Position numbers and translations under genes: made by a program. 50,842 nt of DNA from Gammaproteobacteria bacterium (GTDB lineage: Bacteria > Pseudomonadota > Gammaproteobacteria > Ga0077536), in contig JADLGE010000099.1 of the NCBI GenBank assembly GCA_020849475.1, forward strand, positions 1-50,842, written 5' to 3'. This document shows, in pieces, positions 25,680 through 35,648 of the stretch. The notes under the pieces are model-generated. The model was not told the DNA's origin and ran no database searches. It worked only from the letters and a program-made list of their open reading frames with translations. Position 1 is the stretch's first letter. Every line of letters starts with the position of its first letter.

Positions 25680-28600
25680 CACGGCGCCGCCACCTCCATT
25701 GCATCATTCGGCAATTCACCGAACATCTCCGGCGCATACATCGCCTCGACGCGCGTGGCCGGCAGCACGAAGCGGCCGGGATTGTTGAGGCGCACGGTGT
25801 ACTCGACCGTGAAACGGCCCTTGGGCACGAAACTGTAATAGGCGCGGAACGCATCGAAGCGCCGTTCTTCAAACGCCGGATGCACCCAGCCTTCGCGCTT
25901 CTCGCCCTGGGTGGCGAGCGCCGCGTCGCGGCCGAGGCCGGTGCCGAGCAGGCTGGCGCCGGCCGGTATCGGGTCGTCCACCACCACCCAGCCGCTGTCG
26001 CTCTGCGCGTCGATGCTGAGCGACACGCGCGCCACGTCGCCGCGCGTCCACACGCCAGCGCTCTTCTGTTCGATGGGCGTGACGGTGCGCGTGATGGTGT
26101 AGCCGGTGAAGATCGGCGCGCTCAGCGGCAGTGCGGCGCGGCTCGCGATCATCGCCCACGGTTTGCCGCCGCCGCGATGGGTGACTTCAAGATCGATGGG
26201 GTTGCTCTGCCACGGAAATTCGAGACGTCCCGGATTGTTCGATGGCGCCCACTGCATGGACGTGCGTTCTGTGCCGAAGGCGAGCTCGGTTGCACCATCG
26301 ACCGGCGTGCTTTCGAACGCGGCGCTGAATTTCTCCATCGCCAGTACGCCCCACGCGTTGGCAACGGTGGTGTTCCAGTGACCGTGTTCCTGGCGAGCGA
26401 GCGCACCACGCACCATGCGTGGCATGTCCTCGCGCCATGCGCCATCGTCGAGAAATTCCAGGATCACGCGCGCGGCGTTGACGTCGCCCGAGATCATGAG
26501 CCACCACAGGGCGTCCTCACGCTCGGTGGCAAAGCCCATCACCGTGCCCTGGAAGTTGAGACGCGCGCGCAGCAGTTGCGCGGCATGGGTGAGCTTGGCG
26601 GCGCCGTCGTCGATATTGGGCACACGCTTCAGGATATCCACCCAGTCGAGCAGGCCCGAGGTCGGCCACAGTTCGGGCTCGATGCTGATGCTGCCGAGCA
26701 TCGCCGCGTCGGCCATGCCGTAACGCGCCAGCGCGCTCACTGCCGCCAGCTTGCGTAAGCCAAGATCGGTGGTCGGCAGCACCGAGTCGCGCATGATTTC
26801 ACCGGCCACGAATCGACGCAGTGCGTTCTGCATGGGTTTCAGACTGGCATCGGGAATGTCCCAACCGGCCTCGGACGCAACGGCGAGGATGTAACTCGTC
26901 AAGGTGTCGCTACCTTCCAGCCAATCGCTCGGGAAGTAACGCGCGAGGCCATCGCGGTCCAGATAATTGGGCAGGCGCGCCATCACATCATCGAACAGCC
27001 CTCGGTCGCGCAAGGCGATGGCGCGCGACAGCGTTTGTTCGAGACAGATGTAGGCGTAGTCACCCATGAACTCGTGCACGCCTTGCAGCCCGTCGCCGAG
27101 ATGCGCGCGCAGCGCGACCTCGAGACCGCCACGGCCGGCAATGGCGCCGGCCGGCAACGCGGCGCGGAGAGTGAAGGCTTTATCGAGCTGCGTGAGCGTG
27201 GCCTGGTAGACCCGCACCGGGTAGGCCGGCGCCACCTCTTGACTGACCTTGAGCGTATCACTGGCGCTGGCGCCGCCCTGCTCGTTCGCCGTCACCTGCC
27301 AGTGCAAGGCCCGAGTGTCGATGGGTGCGCTGTGCTGCCACAGGATTTCCTGGCTGGCGCCCGCCGCCAGAGTCAGCGTTTGCGCCGGCAGACTCTGCGC
27401 GTCCTGACCATCGGCCTGGACGCTGGCCTGCGCGTCGACCTGCATGCTGTGCTCGCTGGCATTGCGCAAGGTGAAGGTCGCGCTGAAGCTATCGGTCTCG
27501 CGCACCAGCGGCGGCATTCCAGACATGAGCATCAAGTCCTGACTGGTGCGAATGCTGACCGCGCCGCTGCCGAAACGATCAAGCCCGTCGTGGGCGACGG
27601 CGACGATGCGAAATGCACTCAAGGAATCATTGAGCGGAATGTCAACGCCAGCGTGGCCTTGGGCATCGAGCGTCACGCGGCCCTGCCAGGCGAGCAAGGT
27701 GTCGAAGCGTTCACGCGCGGCGGCGCCGCGTCCACCGCCGCCGCCATGGGGCACAGCCTTGCGTCCGTAGTGGCGCTTGCCCACTACTTGCATCTGCGCG
27801 GTCGAGGTCCACACTTCGAGGGAACGCTCACCCATCATGTGTTTCAACAGATCCCAGGTGTCGTTGGGCGCGAGTTCGAGCAGGCCTTCGTCGACCGCCG
27901 CCAGCGCCACTTCCGCGCCGGGCGCGAGGGCCGTGCCATCAGCGCGTTTGACGGTGATGTCGACATGGGCGGTGTCGCGCACCTTGTACACGCTTTGCGC
28001 GGGCGTGACGTCGACCTCCAGACGATGGGGCTGCCAGCCGACGTTGATGCGCGCGAGGCCGAGCCGATAGGCAGGCTTACCGAGATCGACCAGCGCAGTC
28101 GGCAAGGCGCCATCAACCGCCCACGGTAATTTGAAATAACGCACCACGGTGCCGAGCGCGGCCTCAAGCCAGCTCACGCGACCGCGCACCGCCAGCACCG
28201 ACACATACACGTTCGGCGAATAATTATTCTTGATTGGCACCTCGACCAGCGGCTCATGGCCGTCGAGCTCGGTGACGAAGCTGTCGATCACCCCTTCTCT
28301 TTCCACCGACACCAGCGCGGTGGCATGGCGGAAGGGCATGCGCACCTGGAAGCGGGCGATGTCGCCGGCCTGGTATTCCTTCTGCTCGGGCAAGAGATCG
28401 ATGCGATCGGCGTTGCCGGGCTTGAACCACCATTCATCGTCGCCCGCCACCCACGCGGTGGTGCTCGCCACCGCGATGTTGCCGGCGCCGTCATCGGCGC
28501 GCGCGCTCAACACCAGCTCACCGCTCGCCTGCGGTGCGATTTCGCAGGACAACTCGCCGTGACTGTCGGTGCGGCCATCGCAATGGGCGGCGATGGCTTT

Positions 28601-31543
28601 CACGCGCGTGGTGGTCTCATAGGCATAGAAGCCGCCGATGAGGCGTTTGCGATAGGACGAACGCTCGCGCTGGAAGAGCTTGACGTTGACCACTTTGTCG
28701 CGCAGCGGCTCGCCCTTGAGCGACAACGCCGCGACATGGAAGCGCAGCTTGTCGCGCGTGCCCGCCCAGCCTTCGACCTTGATGCCGAGCGCGATGGCGG
28801 CCGGCCACAGTGGCACGCGCGTCGCGGTGGCGAGGCGTTCGCCATTGGCATCCTGGTATTCGAGTTCGGCCACCAGATTGCGCGCGCCGCTGGCGGCGTT
28901 GAGCGCCGGCACCGTTACGCGTGCGCTGCCGTGTTCGTCGAGCTTGATGTCCTGCACCGCCACCGCCTGCGCGGCCGTGCCGCTGTCCTGGCCACGGTAG
29001 GCGCCGAACTGGCGCAGGTAGTAGGCGAAAGGGTCGCCCTCTTCTTCATCTTCATTGCTTACGCCTTCCTTGATCTCGGCGCCGCCGAAAGTGAAGTCGG
29101 AGTAGTGCTTGAAGGCGACCGCGCGCGGTTCGAGCTGGGTGCGCAGTTTGACCTGGGCCTGCGCGGCGGCGCCGCCCGACAGATAGCCGACGTAGATGTC
29201 GAGCGGCAGCTCGGGCGGATTGACCTGCGGCTTGGCCGGCGCCTGCAACACAGCGCGCATCGACGGCACGCGGAATTGCTCGACGCGAAATTTGCCGGTC
29301 GTCGCGCTCCATTGTTCGCGATCATCGACCTTGCTCAGCAAACGAATTTCATACTCGCCGAGTTTGGCGCTGGCCGGGATGCTCCAGCTCGACAAGGCCA
29401 CGCCGCGTTCATCAAACGTGACCGGCAGCGCGTAGCGTTCATCACTGCCGAGATGCACCACGCTGGCTTCGATGTTGGCGTGGGCCTGGCTCGGCACCCG
29501 CAAGCCCTGGCCGCCGTGCTCGCGCAGAAAGTGCTTCATCGACACCGTTTCGCCGGCGCGCAACAGCGTGCGATCGAGCACGCTGTGGGCGAGCGTGGCG
29601 TCGCTGCCATAGCCCACCGGCATGCTGAAGTCAGACGGCGCGATGCCGTCATGCCATTGCGACAACGCGAAGCTCATGTCTTCACCGAGCCGTGCGGTGA
29701 CGATGAGGGGCGCCGCTGTCCATGACTCGCAGTAGTTGTTGCCATGGGGCGTGCCGAGCGTGGTGTCGACCCGCGCGATGCCGTCGACATCGGTGGCGCC
29801 CGACCAGCGCTTCTCGCCCGAACAGTAATCGGCAATCTCGATCTGCGCGCCGGCCACCGGCCGCCCGTTATCGAGACGCGTGATCCACACCAGCGAGGTT
29901 TCGCGTCCCCATTGGAAATGCACCGCGAGATCGGTGACCAGCGCCGCGGTCGCGACATAGCGCGGTTCACGGCGCCCGAGCAGCGCCGCGCCGAGATCGG
30001 TGCTGGCCAGTTCCACCACGTAGAAGCCGGGTTGGGTCAGGGGAATGCCGATGACCTGGAAACTGTGATCGCCCTCGGGATTGGGCAACGTGTAGGACTG
30101 GGTCGCGTCGTTGGCGCCGAAGACCGAACGCGTGCCGGTGCTCTCGCGCCAGCTCGACTTGCCCTGGTCATCAACCTGCCATTCACCGGCCGGCGCCATG
30201 GCCTGCTCGACGCGGCGCAACCATGCGCCGATGGCGGCGCCGTCACCGACCTTGAGCGATTGCGCGACATGGCCGGGCAAAGGGCCGATGCGCTTGCCGG
30301 GCAAGGCGGTTTCAACTTTGCGCAAGGTCACCGGCAACACGCCGCCGGCGCTGGCTTCGAGAATGCCGAACTCGGCGCCGAACTTCGCGAGAGGTGGATA
30401 GCCGTCGAGCTTCAGATCAAGCGGGAAGCGCGCGGCATTGTCGGCGTCGCGGCCGGCATCGTCCTTGAAATCTTTGGGCAAAGTAATTTTGAGCGCGCCG
30501 TGCTCATTGAACGGTGGCGCGAAACTCAAGCCTTCGACCGTCACGCTGCCATCGGCAATCGCCTCGGGCGTATGACGCTTGCCGCCTTCATCGACCACGC
30601 TCACGGCCAGGGCGGACGCGACCGGCACCGGCGCCGAGAAATTCACGCGTATCGGCAGCAGCGGCAGGCAGGCCGCGCGCGGATTGACGCGCTCGCATTC
30701 GACACTGACATTGAAGGCGGCGCGGGTATGAAAGGCGAGGCCCTGGTCCTGCACGGTGGCGATGCCGTGCTCGGTGGCAATGCCCGCGCCCCACACCAGA
30801 CGCACATCGCTGTCGGGCGGCAGCTGGCGCTGACAGCGCACCACCAGCAACTGCTCTTCGGCGCGCTGCAAATCTTCGCTTTTGACTTTCTCGATGCTCT
30901 CGCGCCCGGACTTCCACAGGATGGAAAAATACTGGTAGCCCAAGGCGCGACGTTGCGCGAGCACGGCGCTGCGCGCCTCGCCACTCAGGATCTCGAGCGG
31001 CACCTGCTCGGCGATGTTGGCGATGGTGCAACTGCCATGGGCCAACACACTGGCGGCGTCGGCCGGCGCGTCGAGCGCGAGTATGAAGGCCTGGTCGCTG
31101 TCGATATTGCTGTCGCCCTCGTAGGGCATGGACTTGCGGATGGCGGGACCGCCGGTATCGAAGGCGAACACCGGATGCTCGGCAAATGCATCGCCATTCA
31201 CATCGCGCAGCGTGTCTTTCAAAGTGAAGTGACAGACACGCCCGGCCGGCAGTTCGGTTGTGAAGTCATAGACCCAATTGCGCGCATCGGCCCAGCGTCC
31301 GCGCCCGGGCGCGGCGCAATCGATGGCGAATGGTTCGGGCAGACGCGGATCGCCAAACGCCACCATCGGCGTGCTGAAGCGCACGCGCACCTGGCGCAGG
31401 TCTGTCACTGAGCCCTGCGGCGAGAACACATCTACGGCGGGCGCGGCGGTGGCCACCGCGGTAATGAGCGTCAGCATCAAGCACAGGCCGGCGTGGAACA
31501 GGGTTCGCCGTCGCGCCGTGCGCGTGGCTCGATGCGTCGTCAT
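25679..31543 (-). CDS. Bacterial alpha-2-macroglobulin (YfhM-like protease trap)
   Basis: A very large, 1954-residue periplasmic protein of the bacterial alpha-2-macroglobulin family, longer than E. coli YfhM. It traps attacking proteases by a bait region and a reactive thioester. The thioester motif CLEQ is intact, with the Cys at residue 1500 (codon 27044-27046). Macroglobulin segments such as WITRLDNGRPVAGAQIEI and MSGMPPLVRETDSFSATFTL are recognisable. The N-terminus (LFHAGLCLMLTLITAVATAA) is a Sec signal without a lipobox Cys, unlike lipoprotein YfhM, so it is probably soluble. It works with PBP1C, which would repair the wall after damage. The ATG at 31543 is chosen because the signal peptide starts there. 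Confidence 0.93.
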   Translation of the reverse strand: MTTHRATRTARRRTLFHAGLCLMLTLITAVATAAPAVDVFSPQGSVTDLRQVRVRFSTPMVAFGDPRLPEPFAIDCAAPGRGRWADARNWVYDFTTELPAGRVCHFTLKDTLRDVNGDAFAEHPVFAFDTGGPAIRKSMPYEGDSNIDSDQAFILALDAPADAASVLAHGSCTIANIAEQVPLEILSGEARSAVLAQRRALGYQYFSILWKSGRESIEKVKSEDLQRAEEQLLVVRCQRQLPPDSDVRLVWGAGIATEHGIATVQDQGLAFHTRAAFNVSVECERVNPRAACLPLLPIRVNFSAPVPVASALAVSVVDEGGKRHTPEAIADGSVTVEGLSFAPPFNEHGALKITLPKDFKDDAGRDADNAARFPLDLKLDGYPPLAKFGAEFGILEASAGGVLPVTLRKVETALPGKRIGPLPGHVAQSLKVGDGAAIGAWLRRVEQAMAPAGEWQVDDQGKSSWRESTGTRSVFGANDATQSYTLPNPEGDHSFQVIGIPLTQPGFYVVELASTDLGAALLGRREPRYVATAALVTDLAVHFQWGRETSLVWITRLDNGRPVAGAQIEIADYCSGEKRWSGATDVDGIARVDTTLGTPHGNNYCESWTAAPLIVTARLGEDMSFALSQWHDGIAPSDFSMPVGYGSDATLAHSVLDRTLLRAGETVSMKHFLREHGGQGLRVPSQAHANIEASVVHLGSDERYALPVTFDERGVALSSWSIPASAKLGEYEIRLLSKVDDREQWSATTGKFRVEQFRVPSMRAVLQAPAKPQVNPPELPLDIYVGYLSGGAAAQAQVKLRTQLEPRAVAFKHYSDFTFGGAEIKEGVSNEDEEEGDPFAYYLRQFGAYRGQDSGTAAQAVAVQDIKLDEHGSARVTVPALNAASGARNLVAELEYQDANGERLATATRVPLWPAAIALGIKVEGWAGTRDKLRFHVAALSLKGEPLRDKVVNVKLFQRERSSYRKRLIGGFYAYETTTRVKAIAAHCDGRTDSHGELSCEIAPQASGELVLSARADDGAGNIAVASTTAWVAGDDEWWFKPGNADRIDLLPEQKEYQAGDIARFQVRMPFRHATALVSVEREGVIDSFVTELDGHEPLVEVPIKNNYSPNVYVSVLAVRGRVSWLEAALGTVVRYFKLPWAVDGALPTALVDLGKPAYRLGLARINVGWQPHRLEVDVTPAQSVYKVRDTAHVDITVKRADGTALAPGAEVALAAVDEGLLELAPNDTWDLLKHMMGERSLEVWTSTAQMQVVGKRHYGRKAVPHGGGGGRGAAARERFDTLLAWQGRVTLDAQGHAGVDIPLNDSLSAFRIVAVAHDGLDRFGSGAVSIRTSQDLMLMSGMPPLVRETDSFSATFTLRNASEHSMQVDAQASVQADGQDAQSLPAQTLTLAAGASQEILWQHSAPIDTRALHWQVTANEQGGASASDTLKVSQEVAPAYPVRVYQATLTQLDKAFTLRAALPAGAIAGRGGLEVALRAHLGDGLQGVHEFMGDYAYICLEQTLSRAIALRDRGLFDDVMARLPNYLDRDGLARYFPSDWLEGSDTLTSYILAVASEAGWDIPDASLKPMQNALRRFVAGEIMRDSVLPTTDLGLRKLAAVSALARYGMADAAMLGSISIEPELWPTSGLLDWVDILKRVPNIDDGAAKLTHAAQLLRARLNFQGTVMGFATEREDALWWLMISGDVNAARVILEFLDDGAWREDMPRMVRGALARQEHGHWNTTVANAWGVLAMEKFSAAFESTPVDGATELAFGTERTSMQWAPSNNPGRLEFPWQSNPIDLEVTHRGGGKPWAMIASRAALPLSAPIFTGYTITRTVTPIEQKSAGVWTRGDVARVSLSIDAQSDSGWVVVDDPIPAGASLLGTGLGRDAALATQGEKREGWVHPAFEERRFDAFRAYYSFVPKGRFTVEYTVRLNNPGRFVLPATRVEAMYAPEMFGELPNDAMEVAAP

Positions 31544-31651
31544 GTAAAACCCGCTCCTCGTTGCGTTGCGCGCGTGGCGCGCATTGTCGCTGTGGCCTGC
31601 TGCCGCTATCGTACACGCACCGCCGGGGGGCGCAGCACGGGGAACAGCGAG

Positions 31652-33745
31652 ATGACGGATGTGAATCACGAAGCCAACAGCAAGGCGCCCGCCAGGGCCT
31701 CGCTGCCGTGGCCGGTGTGGGTCGTGATCGCACTCGTCGGCGCCGGCGCGGTGGGCGGCATTGCCCTGCGTCGCGGCGAATCCATCAACAGCCTGTGGTT
31801 CATCGTCGCCGCGCTGTGCGTCTATTCACTCGCGTTCCGCTTCTACAGCGCGTTCGTCGCCACGCGCGTGCTGATGCTCGACGGCAGCCGCGCCACGCCG
31901 GCCGAGCGTCTCAACGACGGCCGCGACTTCATGCCGACCAATCGCTGGATAGTATTCGGTCATCATTTCGCCGCCATTGCCGGCCCCGGCCCGCTGATCG
32001 GGCCGACCCTCGCCGCGCAGTTCGGATACCTGCCCGGCACTTTGTGGATTCTGATTGGCGGCGTGCTGGGTGGCTGCGTGCAGGACTTCGTGATCCTGTT
32101 CAGTTCATTGCGCCGCGACGGCCGCTCACTGGGCCAGATGGCACGCGACGAACTCGGGCCGCTGGGCGGCTTTGCGGCGCTGGCGGCCGTCATGACCATC
32201 ATGGTCATTCTCATTGCGGTGCTGGCGCTGATCGTGGTCAACGCCATGAAGCACAGTCCGTGGGGCACGTTCACGGTCTCCATGACCATCCCCATCGCGC
32301 TGTTCATGGGCATTTACCTGCGCACACTGCGCCCCGGCAAGGTACTGGAAGCGAGCGTCATCGGCGTGGTGCTGCTGCTGGCGGCGGTGGCCGGCGGCGG
32401 CGTGGTCGATCACATGCCTGCGCTGCGGCCGTGGTTCGATTTCGATGCCAAGGCGCTGGCCCTCATGATCATCGCCTACGGTTTCTCGGCGGCGGTGCTG
32501 CCGGTGTGGCTGCTGCTGGCGCCGCGCGATTATCTTTCGACCTTCATGAAAATCGGCACCATCGGCGCGCTGGCCGTGGCCCTGATCGTGCTGCGGCCCG
32601 ACATCCACATGCCAGCGCTGACGCCATTCATCGACGGCAGCGGCCCGATCTTCGCCGGCAAGCTCTTTCCCTTCGTGTTCATCACCATCGCCTGTGGCGC
32701 GATCTCGGGCTTTCATGCGCTGATCTCCTCGGGCACCACGCCCAAGCTGCTCAGCAACGAGGCCGACGCGCGCATGATCGGCTACGGCGGCATGATGATG
32801 GAGTCCTTCGTGGCCGTGATGGCGATGATCGCCGCCTGCGTGCTCGACCCCGGCGTGTACTTCGCCATCAACAGCCCGGCCGGCGTGGTCGGCGCCGATG
32901 CCGCCACGGCCGTCGCCACCATCAGCGGCTGGGGCTTTCCGGTGACGGTCGACGAGATGCAGCACCTTGCCACGCAGATGGGCGAGGCGACGCTGTTCGC
33001 GCGCACCGGTGGCGCGCCGTCGCTGGCGGTCGGCATGGCGAATATCTTTGCGCGGCTGTCGGGCGATGGTCTGCTCGCGCTGTGGTACCACTTCGCCATC
33101 ATGTTCGAGGCGCTGTTCATTCTCACCACACTCGATGCCGGCACGCGTGTCGCGCGCTTCATGCTGCAAGACCTGCTCGGCAATTTCTATGCGCCCTTGG
33201 GCCGCGTGAGCTGGACGCCGGGCGTGCTGTTCTCGTCGGGCCTGGTGGTGCTGGCCTGGGGCTATTTCCTCTATCAGGGCGTGATCGATCCGCTCGGCGG
33301 CATCAACAGCCTGTGGCCCCTGTTCGGCATCGCCAACCAGATGCTGGCGGCGATCGCGCTGTGCGTGGCCACCACCATCATCGTCAAGTCCGGCCGCGCG
33401 CGTTACGCGTGGGTGACCGCCGCGCCCTTGGCGTGGCTCGTGATCGTGACCACCAGCGCGGCGTGGGCGAAGTTGTTCGACCCGGCGCCGCGCATCGGCA
33501 TCCTCGCGCAGGTGGCCGATCTGAAAGCCAAGCTCGCCGCCGGCGCCCTGCCGCCTGAAATGATCAAGCAGGCGCCGCAGCTGTTGTTCAATGCGCATCT
33601 CAATGCGGCGCTGACCGCGCTGTTCCTGCTCCTGACCTGGGTGCTGGTGCTGGACACGCTGCGCGTCTGTTCACGCCACCTGCGCGGCTTGAGCACGCCG
33701 CCGTTTTCCGAGGTGCCCTATGCGCGCACCCAGCTCAGCGCTTGA
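31652..33745 (+). CDS. cstA: CstA-family peptide/pyruvate transporter
   Basis: A 697-residue polytopic membrane protein, close in length to E. coli CstA, with about 16-18 hydrophobic segments. Family landmarks are FMPTNRWIVFGHHFAAIAGPGPLIGPTLAAQFGY (split here as two adjoining blocks of conserved loop and helix), GGVLGGCVQDFVILF and SGTTPKLL. CstA takes up peptides in carbon starvation, and related proteins import pyruvate. Start ATG at 31652; an ATG-free gap of 108 bases separates it from the divergent alpha-2-macroglobulin gene. The small YbdD-type gene follows after 10 bases, as usual for this pair. Confidence 0.93.
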   Translation: MTDVNHEANSKAPARASLPWPVWVVIALVGAGAVGGIALRRGESINSLWFIVAALCVYSLAFRFYSAFVATRVLMLDGSRATPAERLNDGRDFMPTNRWIVFGHHFAAIAGPGPLIGPTLAAQFGYLPGTLWILIGGVLGGCVQDFVILFSSLRRDGRSLGQMARDELGPLGGFAALAAVMTIMVILIAVLALIVVNAMKHSPWGTFTVSMTIPIALFMGIYLRTLRPGKVLEASVIGVVLLLAAVAGGGVVDHMPALRPWFDFDAKALALMIIAYGFSAAVLPVWLLLAPRDYLSTFMKIGTIGALAVALIVLRPDIHMPALTPFIDGSGPIFAGKLFPFVFITIACGAISGFHALISSGTTPKLLSNEADARMIGYGGMMMESFVAVMAMIAACVLDPGVYFAINSPAGVVGADAATAVATISGWGFPVTVDEMQHLATQMGEATLFARTGGAPSLAVGMANIFARLSGDGLLALWYHFAIMFEALFILTTLDAGTRVARFMLQDLLGNFYAPLGRVSWTPGVLFSSGLVVLAWGYFLYQGVIDPLGGINSLWPLFGIANQMLAAIALCVATTIIVKSGRARYAWVTAAPLAWLVIVTTSAAWAKLFDPAPRIGILAQVADLKAKLAAGALPPEMIKQAPQLLFNAHLNAALTALFLLLTWVLVLDTLRVCSRHLRGLSTPPFSEVPYARTQLSA

Positions 33746-33755
33746 GGGCGGCGGC

Positions 33756-33935
33756 ATGAAACGACTGTGGACGGCCATGCGCGAATGGCTGAACTTTCTG
33801 AACGGCGACGCCGCCTACGAGAGCTTCATCGCCCACCAGCGTCAGCATCATCCTGAACGACCGCTGCCGAGCCGCGCGGCGTTTTATCGCATGGAAACCG
33901 ACAGGCGCTGGAACGGCGTGCGGCGCTGCTGCTGA
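33756..33935 (+). CDS. YbdD/YjiX-family small protein
   Basis: A 59-residue protein of the YbdD (DUF466) family: LWTAMREWLNFLNGDAAYES, HPERPLPSRAAFYRM and a Cys-rich end RRCC. Members are almost always encoded directly after CstA-type transporters and are needed for transport in the pyruvate systems studied. GAGGGCGGCGG precedes the ATG at 33756, 10 bases after the cstA stop. Length is normal. Confidence 0.9.
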   Translation: MKRLWTAMREWLNFLNGDAAYESFIAHQRQHHPERPLPSRAAFYRMETDRRWNGVRRCC

Positions 33936-33964
33936 ACACTGAACAACGCCATCTCTGGCAGGGA

Positions 33965-34567
33965 GTGCAGATCATCCGTCCTCTTCATTCGCGTGCTTGC
34001 GCAAGCCTGCTGCTGCTGGCGCTAAATGCGGCGTCGGCCGGCGCCGCTGACTGCGCCAAGTCCGCTCAGGAGACGCCTTTGCAGAGCGAGCAAGGCTCGG
34101 CCGGCATCATGGTCAACCTGGCCGAGACCGAGGATTCCATTCGTGGCGTGGCGCGCAGCCTGCTCGGCGCGGCCTTGCAATCAGCGACCAAGGCCGGCGC
34201 CCCGGCCGTGGTGTTCCGTGTCGCACCGACCCACTACCTGCCCTTGAGCCAGCAGCAGCCGCTGTGCACGCAACTTGCCACCGAGACCAGCGTGAGGCCC
34301 CTGAAATTCGCCGACCGCTCGTTCAGCAAAGTGGAGGATTTCGATGCGTGGCTGATGGACTTTGCCCAGGGCCAGGGTGACGACGGCAAGCTGCTCTACA
34401 GCCAGTGCGGCGGCAATTGCGACCCGAGCTTCACGTTCGTCGTCTCGCAGCAGACCGGCGTGATGCAGGTCGCGACCGAGGTCTACTGCGGTTATGCGCG
34501 CGACCGCAAGGTCAATCTCTACACCTTGTCGACCACGCTGCGCACGGCCTGCCCGGCGCCGCGCTGA
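33965..34567 (+). CDS. Uncharacterised exported protein with six cysteines
   Basis: A 200-residue protein with a signal peptide (ACASLLLLALNAASAGA, cleavage near residue 27) and a mature domain containing Cys30, Cys101, Cys148, Cys152, Cys175 and Cys196, an even number that suggests disulfides in the periplasm. I recognise no family. The GTG at 33965 lies very close to GGGAG, so the exact start is uncertain. It lies 29 bases after the ybdD-like gene and ends 6 bases before the convergent sterol-desaturase gene. Confidence 0.6.
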   Translation: MQIIRPLHSRACASLLLLALNAASAGAADCAKSAQETPLQSEQGSAGIMVNLAETEDSIRGVARSLLGAALQSATKAGAPAVVFRVAPTHYLPLSQQQPLCTQLATETSVRPLKFADRSFSKVEDFDAWLMDFAQGQGDDGKLLYSQCGGNCDPSFTFVVSQQTGVMQVATEVYCGYARDRKVNLYTLSTTLRTACPAPR

Positions 34568-34573
34568 ATTGCT

Positions 34574-35413
34574 TCAGGCCGCTTTCGCGGCGGCCACGCC
34601 CGGGCGCCGCAGGAGCGCGTTCCAGATCTGCGCGGCCTTGGCGCGCAGGCGCGCATCGAGCGCGCCATCCATGCGGCCATTGAGACCGAACACGGTGTCT
34701 TCACGGTTGCGGTGCACGAGTGTGCCGAACAAGCGGTCCCAGATGCTGAGCACATCGCCGAAATTGCGGTTGGTGGTCGGCAGCATGAAGTGATGGTGGG
34801 CGTGATGCAGATTGGGCGTGATGAACAGCCACGCCACCTTGCGCGCAGCGCCGTCCGGCAGGCGCAACGCCGTGTGCGAAGTGAGATTGGCGACGGTCTG
34901 CGCGGTCTGGCGCAGGATCAGCACTTCGATGGACGCCCCGCACAGCAACACGTAGCCAATCAGAAAGCAGTTGCGCACCAGGGTCTCGCCCGGGTGTTCG
35001 CGCACGGTGGTGGTGACATCCACCGCGAGATCGGTGTGATGCAGGCTGTGGAAACGCCACATCAGCGGCACGCGGTGCGCGGTGCGGTGGTAGACGTAAT
35101 CGAGCAGGTCCAGCACCACGAACATGAGCGCGAATTTGAACAGCGGGCGCTCGGGGTCCGGCAGCAGATAGATGAGGCCGAAGTTGTGTTCGGCGGTCCA
35201 GCGCGCCAGGTACAGGCACGGCACCATCATCATGAGCTGGATGGGCAGCGCCGACAGGATGAACAGGGAATTGAGCGAGGTGTGTCGCCACTTGGTGCCG
35301 AGCGACTGCGGCAGGCGCAGACATTCAACCAGCCACAGCAGTGAAATCAGGCAACCATACAGCGCGATCTGGATGGAGGTCGGGTGAGCGAAGAGCACAT
35401 CGAAGTTAAGCAT
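34574..35413 (-). CDS. Sterol desaturase / fatty acid hydroxylase superfamily protein
   Basis: A 279-residue integral membrane di-iron enzyme. The histidine clusters that hold the iron are visible: DYVYHRTAHRVPLMWRFHSL, LHHTD and TPNLHHAHHHF. Four or so hydrophobic segments surround them, such as QIALYGCLISLLWLVECL and LMMMVPCLYLARW. The family oxidises lipids, sterols, carotenoids or fatty acids; the substrate cannot be deduced here. ATG 35413 is preferred over GTG 35428. It stands alone on the minus strand. Confidence 0.85.
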   Translation of the reverse strand: MLNFDVLFAHPTSIQIALYGCLISLLWLVECLRLPQSLGTKWRHTSLNSLFILSALPIQLMMMVPCLYLARWTAEHNFGLIYLLPDPERPLFKFALMFVVLDLLDYVYHRTAHRVPLMWRFHSLHHTDLAVDVTTTVREHPGETLVRNCFLIGYVLLCGASIEVLILRQTAQTVANLTSHTALRLPDGAARKVAWLFITPNLHHAHHHFMLPTTNRNFGDVLSIWDRLFGTLVHRNREDTVFGLNGRMDGALDARLRAKAAQIWNALLRRPGVAAAKAA

Positions 35414-35648
35414 CTGGACGCGGTGCACTGGCCGAAGGTGGAGTGGAGCGTCCAGGGTCGCGTCGTCATGGCCGCAAGTTGAGCGCGGCCACCTTCATCG
35501 AGCCAGTCCGTTTGGATTCCGCGCGCAGACTACCACAAGGCGCCTGCGAGCACGCCACGATGTTGGCGGGCAGTGACCATGGGCTGTCGATCAATACACA
35601 GTCCGGAGTATTCTCGTCGCCACCAACATTCACTATCGCGTGGGGAGC

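Noticed and set aside
28256..31411. Two long plus-strand open frames (489 and 555 codons) inside the alpha-2-macroglobulin gene
   Set aside because: Antisense shadows: low-complexity Arg/His/Gly-rich products with no domains, opposite a clear alpha-2-macroglobulin.
32126..33598. 490-codon minus-strand open frame opposite cstA
   Set aside because: His/Arg/Asp-rich nonsense product, antisense to conserved transmembrane segments of CstA.
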